From contig NZ_KE387152.1 in the NCBI RefSeq assembly GCF_000430505.1, forward strand, positions 323,413-387,412: a DNA stretch of 64,000 bases, given 5' to 3'. The position numbers and the translations under genes are program-made. The DNA comes from Eisenibacter elegans DSM 3317. GTDB taxonomy: Bacteria; Bacteroidota; Bacteroidia; Cytophagales; Microscillaceae. Each line of letters begins with the position of its first letter. The first letter of the stretch is position 1. Below, piece after piece: positions 8,113-16,218 of the stretch. The notes beneath the pieces were generated by a model. The model saw nothing but the letters and a program-made list of their open reading frames with translations. It searched no databases and was not told the DNA's origin.

Positions 8113-8799
8113 ATGAAACAATTCCAAATCTATGGCTTCTTAATGTTGGGGCTGTTATTAGGTGTATGGCCTCTAACATCTCAGGCGCAAGACTGGACTA
8201 AATATGGGTGGACAGATGCCGAAATCAAGCAGTGTCATACAGCCAGCGAGGCCAGCTACCTCAGCAAAGCAGAGCGCGAAGTGATTATGCTGATGAACTT
8301 AGCGCGGGTTTATCCACAAAAGTTTGTCAAAAACATGCAGGCTATGCTCAAGGCAGAGAGCAAGAACGATCAGTTTGGCTTTGCCTCACAAGACTTTCAG
8401 AGCAGCTACTACAAGAGCCTAGTGGCAGACCTCAATAAAACCACGGCTATGTCGCCTCTGTTGCCGCTCAAAGAGTTGCATCAGGCCTCGTTGTTACACG
8501 CCAAGGATATGGGTAAATCAGGAGACATAGGCCACACCGGAACCAACGGCTCCGAAATGCCCGAGCGGGTAGAAATGTACTACAAAGGAGACTATCGCCG
8601 AATGGGTGAAAACTGCGCTTATGGCTCTGATGCACCTATCGATATTGTGATGGACTTGCTCATTGATGAGGATGTTCCCAGCCTCGGACACCGTAAGGCC
8701 ATCTTGAGCAAGGATTTTTCGCACGTAGGGGTGTCTATTCAGCCACACAAAGTTTATCGTAACAATACGGTGATGAACTTTTTGGGCGGTATAGAATAA
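8113..8799 (+). CDS. Secreted CAP/SCP-domain protein
   Basis: A 228-residue exported protein: signal peptide (to TSQAQ), a short linker, then a CAP (SCP/PR1, PF00188-like) domain. Typical signatures are the helix EREVIMLMNLARVYPQKF, the first histidine in LLHAKDMGKSGDIGHTG, the MGENCAYG box and the GHRKAILS box carrying the second conserved histidine, followed by the closing strand HVGVSIQPH. Bacterial CAP proteins are extracellular and mostly of unknown biochemical role. The closest in-frame ATG to the hydrophobic segment was taken as start. The gene stands alone among repeats and decayed genes. Confidence 0.85.
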   Translation: MKQFQIYGFLMLGLLLGVWPLTSQAQDWTKYGWTDAEIKQCHTASEASYLSKAEREVIMLMNLARVYPQKFVKNMQAMLKAESKNDQFGFASQDFQSSYYKSLVADLNKTTAMSPLLPLKELHQASLLHAKDMGKSGDIGHTGTNGSEMPERVEMYYKGDYRRMGENCAYGSDAPIDIVMDLLIDEDVPSLGHRKAILSKDFSHVGVSIQPHKVYRNNTVMNFLGGIE

Positions 8800-8824
8800 A
8801 TACCTGTGTAGAGGTGATGTACTA

Positions 8825-8905
8825 GTGGTTGATTTTGCCACGGGTGCACGAATTTCATTTTTATTCGTGTATTCGTGGTTGATTTCGTTACAGGTGCACG
8901 AATTT
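8825..8905 (+). repeat. Two-unit direct repeat, 50-bp period
   Basis: A 31-base unit starting GTGGTTGATTT and ending GGTGCACGAATTT occurs at 8825 and again at 8875, with four differences. The spacer also contains ATTCGTG words. It lies just after the CAP-protein gene. No function can be assigned. Confidence 0.7.
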
Positions 8906-8979
8906 TATTAAATAGCAATGCACCTCTTGAGCATCTTCAGCTTAAAGACAATGAGAGGGTGTAGTGATGGGGTGTTGTT

Positions 8980-9082
8980 TATATCCAACCACAATTGGTT
9001 TGGGAAATCTGCGTACTGAAAATCCTTGATAATCAAGGGAATCAAATCCTGTAAATCTTCAAATCTTGTGAATCTTGGTATA
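8980..9082 (+). repeat. Family A dispersed repeat, full-length copy
   Basis: A full-length 103-base copy running from TATATCCAACCACAATTGG to AATCTTGGTATA with the hairpin CCTTGATAATCAAGG in the middle. It is very similar to the copy at 19261. It lies between the CAP gene and two decayed genes. Confidence 0.85.
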
Positions 9083-9247
9083 AAATGTACAGTGGGGCAA
9101 GCTTTTACAAACCCGTAAGGCTGCTTCACAAAATATCTGAAGAAATATTTGGTGCGTTTATCTCCTAGCTGGGCTTGCCTTCTATACCAAATGCATAGGA
9201 AGCCGCACAGGAAGTTATATACCACATCACCCCAAAACCCAATCAAT

Positions 9248-9698
9248 ATGAAAAACCTAACACCAAGTACTCTGTGCGTTGCCCTGATGATGTTTTTAAT
9301 AGGCGGCAGTGTCAGTGCTCAAACCATTACCAACCAAACTTGGTAGTTTGCCAGTGCCACTACACTTTCAGGCGATTTGGACGACGACTTCGTAATGAAA
9401 CTTGGTAAAAGATTTTACGACTGTATGCTCTATTTCGAGGAAGAGGATATGATGGACATCAAGTTGCCATCTATCAACTATTATGTGGAGTAGGAGTACA
9501 ATGCAGATACCAAGGTCTTTCTTGACAATGAACCTCGGTGACAAGGATAGAGACGCATTTCTGAATTTTTTGAGAGACTACGGATATAAGTGTTATCGAC
9601 AGATGGAGGCGCTCATTTTAGAGTTTTTGCAAATTCCCAATGGCAAGGTAGACCAAAGTGCCAAGAGGATGTTTAATCTCATTTTCACCAAAAAATAG
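9248..9698 (+). pseudogene. Decayed secreted-protein gene (two in-frame stops plus frameshift)
   Basis: An ATG opens a good signal peptide (ending GGSVSAQ) and continues TITNQTW before a TAG at 9344. The same frame stays coding-like (FASATTLSGDLDDDFVMKLG and on) to a second TAG at 9491 and then EYNADTKVFLDNEP. The sequence then shifts frame and continues LGDKDRDAFLNFLRDYGY to a TAG at 9696. Joined, these give an exported protein of roughly 150 residues. The family is not recognised. Three lesions make sequencing error an unlikely full explanation. The next decayed gene follows within 8 bases, so both were probably inactivated together. Confidence 0.75.
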
Positions 9699-9705
9699 CA
9701 AGCTT

Positions 9706-10253
9706 ATGCATTATTTAAAAACGTTACTGACAGCCTTGTTGTTATCAATCACTATTGGTGTTCAAGCGCAAAACTTTCAGGATTTTGTGGCGCTTTTTGA
9801 GCAGCTTCAAGCTCCGAAGACTTGGACTACCGAAGACATCAAACAATGGGCTGCCAAAAGCTCAGATGTACCGGCGCACCTAAAAAGTATTTTTTTCAGA
9901 CCATGTAGAGGAGACTCCCAGTCAGTATCTGCCTTTGGCGCCGTATCGAGCAAGGCAATACGGTCATCATCTTGTTCAGCAGTTTTACGGAAGCGTATGA
10001 CCCTGCTCAAAATAGAGAAATACACATTCATTTGCTTTGTTTTGATCGCCCCAAAGCACAACGCATAGGGGTAGACCAATCTTACATTTTTTCGGCAGGG
10101 GGTGGGGGGATTATAGACAACCTGTATGAAGGGAAGATGGAAACCGATGCCAAAACCTACTTGCGGGTTGAACTAAAAGGCGGCACTCCATCTGACAAGA
10201 AAGCCCAATACAAAATCACGAAAAAGGGGCTTGCGTTTGAAAAGTATTATTAA
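9706..10253 (+). pseudogene. Decayed secreted-protein gene (two frameshifts)
   Basis: The first frame gives a signal peptide (ending IGVQAQ) and NFQDFVALFEQLQAPKTW to about HLKSIFF. At a run of seven T (9890-9896) the sensible reading moves to another frame (SDHVEETPSQYLPLAPYR), then near 9945 to the third frame, which reads GNTVIILFSSFTEAYDPAQN and continues to the TAA. Joined, the gene would encode about 180 residues. No domain is recognised. The first shift is at a homopolymer and could be a sequencing error; the second is not. The stop codon lies within the target duplication of a family B remnant. Confidence 0.7.
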
Positions 10254-10257
10254 ACCT

Positions 10258-10288
10258 CACACCACTGGGTATTTTTGGAAAAGGCGTG
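10258..10288. mobile_element. Family B deletion remnant with near-perfect TSD
   Basis: About 25 bases of the B left end (CACACCACTGGGTATTTTTGG...) are joined directly to the last bases of the right end (GCGTG). The flanks ATTAAACCT (10249-10257) and ATTAAACCC (10289-10297) match at 8 of 9 bases. This is an internally deleted copy whose insertion site covers the stop codon of the upstream decayed gene. Confidence 0.75.
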
Positions 10289-10293
10289 ATTAA

Positions 10294-10370
10294 ACCCGAT
10301 AAAAATTGGAGGCCCTGTGTTCTTGAATTCTTGAGTACCAAGAAAGTAAAGCCTTGTGATTTTTGGTATA
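10294..10370 (+). repeat. Family A dispersed repeat, degenerate copy
   Basis: It runs from ACCCGATAAAAATTGG to TTTTTGGTATA with a weakened CTTGAGTACCAAG hairpin. Its left end abuts the B remnant, so B inserted at or beside the A terminus. Confidence 0.65.
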
Positions 10371-10384
10371 AATGAGCCAATACT

Positions 10385-10416
10385 AAAAAAACCCGTGAGT
10401 TGAGCACGGGTTTTTT
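10385..10416. terminator. Intrinsic terminator after the desaturase gene
   Basis: A 12-bp perfect stem AAAAAACCCGTG/CACGGGTTTTTT with a 7-base loop. On the minus strand it follows the desaturase stop codon by about 20 bases and ends in a T run. Its symmetry should also stop transcription coming from the left. Confidence 0.85.
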
Positions 10417-10437
10417 AGGGTTACCAAAGTAACAGTC

Positions 10438-11190
10438 TTAGTGCAATGATTTTTCATTGATGCGCAAGATTCCGATAAAATGGAACAAGCGGATGATGGG
10501 GTATACCGGATCAAACTCGTACCATTTTACGGCAAAGTTGAGGCGGTTGGGGAGCTTGTGGTGGTTATTTTGGAAAAGCTCTCCAAGCATTACCACATCG
10601 GCAATAAGGGAGTTTTTAGAGTTGTCATTGTTGTCAAAGTTGCTGTAGCCATATTTGTGGCCACTCCAGTTGACAATAGCGCCGTGGATAGGCCCCATAA
10701 AGAAGTGTACTGGAAGCAATGCGAACAAATACCAAGGCATACCCATATACACATAAGCTGCAATGTATAGCAATGTATAGAAAGTACCCCAAGCTATGCG
10801 TGAAACCCAAGACTCACCCAATTTTTCGAGCATTTCCCAAGAAGGGTAGTGCATATCAAAACGGGGAGGGGTGGGAATACGACGCTTGAGCACTCCTACA
10901 TAGATGTCCTTAGTTTTCCACATCATATGCCAAATATTCTTGGCGTGTACAGGAGAGTGTGGATCTTGTTCTGTGTCGCTATAGGCGTGGTGCATACGAT
11001 GCAAGATAGCATAAGCACGTGGGCTTAGGTACGATGCACCTTGTGTAACATAGGTAAGGAAGCCAAAATAACGCTCCCAAAACTTGTTCATCGTGAACAT
11101 CTGATGCGCAGCATAACGGTGCAGATAGAAGGTCTGGCAGAAAAGCGCCAAATACCAATGCACAAGGAAGAAAATTAGCACAAATAGCAC
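10438..11190 (-). CDS. Membrane fatty acid desaturase (acyl-CoA/acyl-lipid delta-9 type)
   Basis: A 250-residue di-iron membrane desaturase that should introduce a double bond in membrane acyl chains. The three histidine boxes are HRYAAH (about residues 24-29), HRMHH (about 64-68) and NNHHKL (about 210-215), separated by paired hydrophobic segments as in bacterial stearoyl-CoA desaturases. The length is at the short end of the family, but all boxes are present. It is a single-gene unit with its own terminator. Desaturases of this type are often induced by cold, but no regulatory site was identified here. Confidence 0.88.
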   Translation of the reverse strand: MLFVLIFFLVHWYLALFCQTFYLHRYAAHQMFTMNKFWERYFGFLTYVTQGASYLSPRAYAILHRMHHAYSDTEQDPHSPVHAKNIWHMMWKTKDIYVGVLKRRIPTPPRFDMHYPSWEMLEKLGESWVSRIAWGTFYTLLYIAAYVYMGMPWYLFALLPVHFFMGPIHGAIVNWSGHKYGYSNFDNNDNSKNSLIADVVMLGELFQNNHHKLPNRLNFAVKWYEFDPVYPIIRLFHFIGILRINEKSLH

Positions 11191-11504
11191 GTCAATAATG
11201 AGTTAAGTGAATAAATAAAACAGGCGTGCAACAAACGCTTCAGTAGGGTGTTTGGGTTTAGGCAAGCGCGAATTGAATATTTCCAATTTGGTGTTGCACT
11301 GCATCATGCAAGATGGCAAATAAAGTAACATTATCCTACCTTTTGAATGATTAAATCTGAGTTGGTACAGATTACCCGACCAATAGCAAGATTTGACCTC
11401 TCAACAACCGTTGTTTAGTGATTTTGAGATGCGACCTACTGGGGTTTGTCGTGTGGTACACGATGGATAAACGCCACAAACGCACAAATTGGGGTAACAA
11501 GTAG
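11191..11504. other. Divergent intergenic region
   Basis: About 310 bases upstream of both the minus-strand desaturase and the plus-strand lipoprotein. It must hold promoters for both. I see no repeat copy, RNA gene or convincing operator in it. Confidence 0.4.
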
Positions 11505-11512
11505 TATCTTTG
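11505..11512 (+). promoter_or_regulatory. Candidate -7 promoter box (TATCTTTG)
   Basis: TATCTTTG fits the Bacteroidota consensus TAnnTTTG and lies 23 bases before the GTG start of the lipoprotein gene. No good -33 TTG at the usual spacing was found, so this rests on the -7 box and position only. Confidence 0.4.
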
Positions 11513-11535
11513 TTTGGAAATAAAATCAAGAGCGT

Positions 11536-11973
11536 GTGTTGCGTGTAGCCTTTGCCGTTTTTTTTATATTGGCCGGCCTATCGGCTTGTAGCTTTTGGGA
11601 GCCGTCGGGTAGCCTCAGGCAGGTCAGTGTTCCTACACAACGGGCAGTATTTGTCTTTGAAAAAAACGCCTTCACTACTAATGATACGCTACACCTTGGG
11701 GATAAAGTCATCCTGAATTGGCTGTTGTTACATTGTTTTGAAACACCTCTGCCCAACCCGCCTGTGGAGGTGGTTTATGAAGGTAGAATCCTGCTTTACA
11801 ATAAGTACATTGCTGAGCCTCTGGCAGTGCTGGAATTTTCGTTGCAAACACCAGCGCATATCCGATACATCCTCAAAGGCAAGACCTACTACCGACAGAT
11901 AGACCGTGCTGGGGTTGATTTCTTGCATACGGCCAAAACCCAAGGCTGGGTGTTTTCGCTCGAAGGCTTTTAG
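11536..11973 (+). CDS. Putative lipoprotein of unknown function
   Basis: A 145-residue protein with a lipoprotein signal: hydrophobic VAFAVFFILAGLSAC with the lipobox LSAC at about residues 15-18. The mature part is beta-rich (VILNWLLLHCF, PVEVVYEGRILLYNKY, HIRYILKGKTYYRQID) with no domain I recognise. The start is GTG (or the TTG directly after it); no ATG gives a complete signal peptide. It is probably anchored in the cell envelope. The gene is monocistronic as far as spacing shows. Confidence 0.65.
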   Translation: MLRVAFAVFFILAGLSACSFWEPSGSLRQVSVPTQRAVFVFEKNAFTTNDTLHLGDKVILNWLLLHCFETPLPNPPVEVVYEGRILLYNKYIAEPLAVLEFSLQTPAHIRYILKGKTYYRQIDRAGVDFLHTAKTQGWVFSLEGF

Positions 11974-12182
11974 GGGGAATTTGGCAAAATACTTGTTTGA
12001 AGGATGACTCAATAGGTTATATCATAGTCTGTGTGTGCTGAAGGGTGAAGGGGTAGCTGCTTGGGTTACCGCCGAAAGCTGCTGGGTTTACTACCTTGAA
12101 GGAGGACATATGAGCCAAATAAGGCATATATCTGACTGCCAGGACTATAAATGTATTGTTTTGAAATCACTAAACCTTTATA

Positions 12183-13283
12183 ATGATGCGAATAACTATT
12201 TTGTGTAATCTATGCTTGTTTGTGCTATTATTTGCAGAGACTGGTTTGTTGGCACAATCTACAGGAGAAAATCATTTTTACAGACACCTAAAGGGTAAGC
12301 TAGGAACTAAGAACATCACTTGGGAGTGGCATCAGCTGCCTGAGACGATGAGTGTAAAGATGTACCAAACAACAGTAGTGATGTGGGTGGAGGGAGCCGC
12401 TACACCGTACTACCTGCGGGGTAACGGGCTACAGGCAATGGGGGATAGCCTGTATCTGAAGGAATACCATACCCTGTTGATGGATGAGGCCGAGCCTAAA
12501 GCACATTGGAAACTGCGTTGGAATGCTGTCAATAATACGATGATTGGAGAGCGCATACCGACAGATTTGCCCAAACCGCAAGAGGTCAGCCTCAGGGAGC
12601 AGTACCCCAAAGGGGTGCTGCGGATGGAGCCCGAATGGTTGATGCGTCGTTCTAACAACGAACAGTCGAAGGCCGTGGCAAGCATTTGGGGTTTGGAGGT
12701 ACGTAGCGGGAGCAAAAAAGCGCAAATGCGTATCAATGCGTGGCTACAAGACTCGCTCTACCAGCAGGCTTCGGTGTTTATGAATGGTTTTATTCAGAAT
12801 TACGAAAACGATGCTGCCCTAGGGCTGACCCAAACCCACGAAGAGGCATATAAAAAAATACGCATCACTCATAATACCGACCAAACCTTGTCGGTCTTGT
12901 TGGAGCGGTTTATCAGCCACGGACTGGGGCAGCCCGAATACCAGCTCTCGGCCTATATTTTTGACAGCCACACCGGAGAGCTCATCCCGCCACAAGCGTT
13001 GTTTTTGCCACAAACGGAAGACACACTTGGGCGTTTATTGGCACAGACACTACGGCAGGTAGCCAAGGTGCCGCCAAGCCTCAGCTTGGCCGACTATGGG
13101 TTCATTGCGCCTGACGAGCGCCTCCCTGTCAGCCAAAATATCATCCTAGTAGGTGAGGGGCTTTGTTTTATCTACAATCCCTACGAGATTAGCTCTGCGG
13201 CAGCAGGTACCATCACACTCTACCTGCCCTACAAACAGCTCAAAGGGCTAATCCACACAGCCAAAGTCCCAAAGTTTCGCTAG
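12183..13283 (+). CDS. Secreted protein with C-terminal DUF3298-like domain
   Basis: A 366-residue exported protein: the signal peptide ends about GLLAQ, and a central region is rich in aromatic beta strands (KLRWNAVNNTMIGERIP). The C-terminal part follows the DUF3298/RsiV pattern: NDAALGLTQTHEEAYKKI, SVLLERFISHGLGQPEYQLS, a DSHTGELI strand, and the signature FIYNPYEISSAAAGTITLYL. DUF3298 is found in the RsiV anti-sigma factor, which binds lysozyme, and in many envelope proteins of unknown role. There is no sigma factor nearby and no membrane anchor, so an anti-sigma role is unlikely. Two ATGs occur in tandem at the start. Confidence 0.75.
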   Translation: MMRITILCNLCLFVLLFAETGLLAQSTGENHFYRHLKGKLGTKNITWEWHQLPETMSVKMYQTTVVMWVEGAATPYYLRGNGLQAMGDSLYLKEYHTLLMDEAEPKAHWKLRWNAVNNTMIGERIPTDLPKPQEVSLREQYPKGVLRMEPEWLMRRSNNEQSKAVASIWGLEVRSGSKKAQMRINAWLQDSLYQQASVFMNGFIQNYENDAALGLTQTHEEAYKKIRITHNTDQTLSVLLERFISHGLGQPEYQLSAYIFDSHTGELIPPQALFLPQTEDTLGRLLAQTLRQVAKVPPSLSLADYGFIAPDERLPVSQNIILVGEGLCFIYNPYEISSAAAGTITLYLPYKQLKGLIHTAKVPKFR

Positions 13284-13450
13284 TGTGGTATGAGGCGGCT
13301 ATGGTGTGGGAAATAGTTGCGTTTTTTGTAGTTTTGTCAGTCAAAACAAGCTCCTAACCCCAACCCTTGGGGCTGGGTTCACGTTAGCGGGGGTGTGTTT
13401 TGTAGAAGATTCCTTATTCAGAAAAACGCAATAACTCAAATATCATAGTG

Positions 13451-16171
13451 ATGATGTACCTATCCCGTTGGTGGAATTTTTGCCTATTTATTCATCTCAT
13501 CGGCCTATTGAGCTTTGGCAACTGGCCACAAGCCCAAGCTGCCGACCGTGTCAAGAGCGCTTACAAAATGCTCGAAAAAGGCGAGTTTGACAAGGCCCGC
13601 GCCCTGATAGACAAAAACCTCGAAAAAGAACCCAACAATGCCGGGGCTTGGTATGTGTTGGCACGGTACTACCTATGGGAGGGCAACCCTGCTCTGCATC
13701 TGGATTCGTCGTATTTGGCCATCCTCCAAACGGCCAAATTCTATCCCGAAAGCGATGAAAAAGCCCGTAAGGGTTGGCTCGAAATAGGCCTAGACGAGCA
13801 GGCCATCGCCCAACACCGCAGCCAATGTGAGCAGATGGCCTTTAGCAAGGCGCAAAAGCTACATACCATAGAAGCTTACCAAGCTTTCATTGACCGCTAT
13901 ACGACAGCGCCCCAACTGCCTCAAGCACTGAGTGTACGCAATGCCCTAGCTTGGAACAAGGCCGAATTTGCCAATACCGTAGAGGCGTATGCCGCCTTTA
14001 TGGAGGCTTACCCCGATGCCCAACAATATGCCAAGGCCAAAGAACGCTATGATGCTCTTGTATTTGCCAAAGCCACTGCTTCGGGCGACTTGGAAGCTTA
14101 CCGCGCTTTTGTCAAAGAACACCCTAACAACGAATTTAGCCTAGAGGCATACAAGGCCATTTTTGATTATGAGACCTTTGCCAACACCCCGATAGTTTAT
14201 ACCAACTTTATCAGCCAAAATCCCCAAAACCCTTACATAAATTTGGCTTATGATTGGTTGCTGGCTTGGTACGAAACCAACGAATCTCTTGATGCTTTTG
14301 CTCAAGCATATCCTAATTATCCCGACGCAGCACGGCTCAAAAGCCTGCAAGAAGTGGATGTGTTGCAGTACCTGCCTATTTTTGAAAACAAACGTTACGG
14401 CTATGTCGATGAGCATGGGAAGCAACGTATTACTCCGCAGTACCTCTCCATCCCGACAGATTATCTCTGCGAAAGTGTGGCGACCAACTACCTCCTTATT
14501 ACCGACCAAAACCTACAAGGAGTCATCGACAAGATGGGTAAAACCATTATTCCGGTAATGTATGATTATGTAGAACTGTTGGAGCTGGGTATTTTCAAAG
14601 TACACCTCGATGGCAAAGACGGCCTAATACACCGCAATGGGCTGACGCTGCTCAATACGGAGTATGACCTGATTGAGCGCTTCAGTGCACAGTTGGTCAA
14701 AATAAAACAAAGAGGACTGTGGGGGTTGGCTACCCACAGCGGGCGTGTGGTGTTGCCCTGTAAGTTTGAGGCCGTGGATATGATTGGTGGGAATTTTGTG
14801 CGGGTGCGCAATGGCCAACGATACCATATCTTGGGCTATGAAGCTTTGGCCAAGATGATGTTGCAAAAGAATTTGCAGCTAGAACTGCCCTACCAACACG
14901 TAGCGTTGTTGAGCGAAGACTTTGCCCGTGTGCGTATCGATAGCGGCCAAGTAGGTGCTATTGATGTATATGGCAAAACGATTATCGCTCCACAGTTTGT
15001 TGGGGTGGAGCAACTCGGAGAGGCGTTTTTCCTCACCCACGAGGGCAAACAAAAGGCTCTCTGGACACGCCAAGGTCAGGCAATTCTGCCCGGGCAGCCT
15101 ATCCAAGAAGCTAGGGCTGCGGGTCAACTGATTGCCGTAAAGATGGACAACAAATGGGGGCTGCTCAATGATAAGGGGGCGATGATGTTTGATTTTATCT
15201 ATGATGACATCCGCTTTCTTGAAACGCTGCCCCTCCTGAGCCAAGGAAAACAACGCTGGGTGCTTTTTGCCGGAGCCGAAGCGCTGGCCGACTTGAGCAA
15301 TGCCACAGATTTTAGCCTCATCAGAGGCAACTACGAAGGAGCAAAGCCCTACTTGATGCTCACACAAAACAAGCGCAAGGCGCTTTATAGCTTCGACGGA
15401 ACACTCTTGCTCAAACCACTTTACGACGACATCACCATTCTCGATGCAGAGGTACTCAGTGTCAAGATGCAGCAAAAAGTAGGCTTGGTAACCTTTGACG
15501 GCCAAGAGGTGTTGCCGGCCAAATACCAAGGGATAAGCTATATGCAACCGGGCTTTTATGGTATTTTGGCCAACAACCGTTTTGGTGTTTTTCACCGTCC
15601 TACAGGCACACTCATCCCCCCAAGCTACGACCGCCTGCTCAAGCCCTACCCCCTCAATGACAGCAACTACTATTTTGTAGCCGAAAAGGAGGACTATTAC
15701 GGCCTTATCAATGCCAAAAATCAAGTTGTTTTACCTTTTGATTTTGAAGAAATAAAACCTTGGAACGCGGCCTTTGCCCTAGTCAAAAACGAGGAAGGAC
15801 TGTATGTAGCCCAGCCGCTCCAAGCTTCCAAAGACAAAAACCAAGTGCTCGAAAGCCTGCTGCCTACTGAAGGCCTGAGCGAAATATACCTCCTACGCGA
15901 GAGCCCTCAAGAGCGCCTGCTCTTGGGCAAAGGCGAAACCGACAAGGGAAAGGCTGTGTATGGGGTGTGGTCAAGTGTGAGGGGTAATATTGTGCCAATG
16001 CAGTATGACCTCGTCTACAACCTTGGCATCAAAGGCAACCCCGTATTTTTCTTGCAGGAGTACAATGCCCAGCGCGACGAATATACCGTCATCTATCAAC
16101 ACTACAATGGCCGTCAAATTTGGAGCCGTACGATGAAAGAATACGATTTCAAGCGCCTTTTATGTGATTAA
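13451..16171 (+). CDS. Large exported protein with N-terminal TPR-like and C-terminal WG repeats
   Basis: A protein of about 906 residues. The signal peptide ends near AQAADR. A TPR-like helical region covers about residues 33-290 (RVKSAYKMLEKGEFDKARAL, repeated EAYxAFxxxYP units). From about residue 315 there are nine or more WG-type repeats, each roughly (Y/W)G(Y/L/V)xxxxGxxxxPxxYDxxx, for example YGYVDEHGKQRITPQY, LWGLATHSGRVVLPCKF and RFGVFHRPTGTLIPPSYD. WG repeats form beta-hairpin arrays, presumed to bind ligands or surfaces; no catalytic residues are evident. The first codon is ambiguous (GTG-ATG-ATG); I took the first ATG. Confidence 0.85.
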   Translation: MMYLSRWWNFCLFIHLIGLLSFGNWPQAQAADRVKSAYKMLEKGEFDKARALIDKNLEKEPNNAGAWYVLARYYLWEGNPALHLDSSYLAILQTAKFYPESDEKARKGWLEIGLDEQAIAQHRSQCEQMAFSKAQKLHTIEAYQAFIDRYTTAPQLPQALSVRNALAWNKAEFANTVEAYAAFMEAYPDAQQYAKAKERYDALVFAKATASGDLEAYRAFVKEHPNNEFSLEAYKAIFDYETFANTPIVYTNFISQNPQNPYINLAYDWLLAWYETNESLDAFAQAYPNYPDAARLKSLQEVDVLQYLPIFENKRYGYVDEHGKQRITPQYLSIPTDYLCESVATNYLLITDQNLQGVIDKMGKTIIPVMYDYVELLELGIFKVHLDGKDGLIHRNGLTLLNTEYDLIERFSAQLVKIKQRGLWGLATHSGRVVLPCKFEAVDMIGGNFVRVRNGQRYHILGYEALAKMMLQKNLQLELPYQHVALLSEDFARVRIDSGQVGAIDVYGKTIIAPQFVGVEQLGEAFFLTHEGKQKALWTRQGQAILPGQPIQEARAAGQLIAVKMDNKWGLLNDKGAMMFDFIYDDIRFLETLPLLSQGKQRWVLFAGAEALADLSNATDFSLIRGNYEGAKPYLMLTQNKRKALYSFDGTLLLKPLYDDITILDAEVLSVKMQQKVGLVTFDGQEVLPAKYQGISYMQPGFYGILANNRFGVFHRPTGTLIPPSYDRLLKPYPLNDSNYYFVAEKEDYYGLINAKNQVVLPFDFEEIKPWNAAFALVKNEEGLYVAQPLQASKDKNQVLESLLPTEGLSEIYLLRESPQERLLLGKGETDKGKAVYGVWSSVRGNIVPMQYDLVYNLGIKGNPVFFLQEYNAQRDEYTVIYQHYNGRQIWSRTMKEYDFKRLLCD

Positions 16172-16218
16172 TACCATTATTCCCTTGCAACCCCATTTCT
16201 AACACGACAGATACACTT

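Noticed and set aside
9344-9493. In-frame TAG codons as evidence of stop-codon reassignment
   Set aside because: TAG ends several intact genes here, and the same locus also has a frameshift. Gene decay explains it.
7727-10370. Dense repeats considered as a CRISPR array
   Set aside because: The copies are about 80-130 bp, irregularly spaced and in both orientations across the window, with no unique equal-length spacers or cas genes.
14879-15724. 281-codon open frame antisense to the WG-repeat gene
   Set aside because: It is wholly inside a well-supported coding gene, and its peptide has no domain or signal. It is a shadow of the repetitive coding strand.
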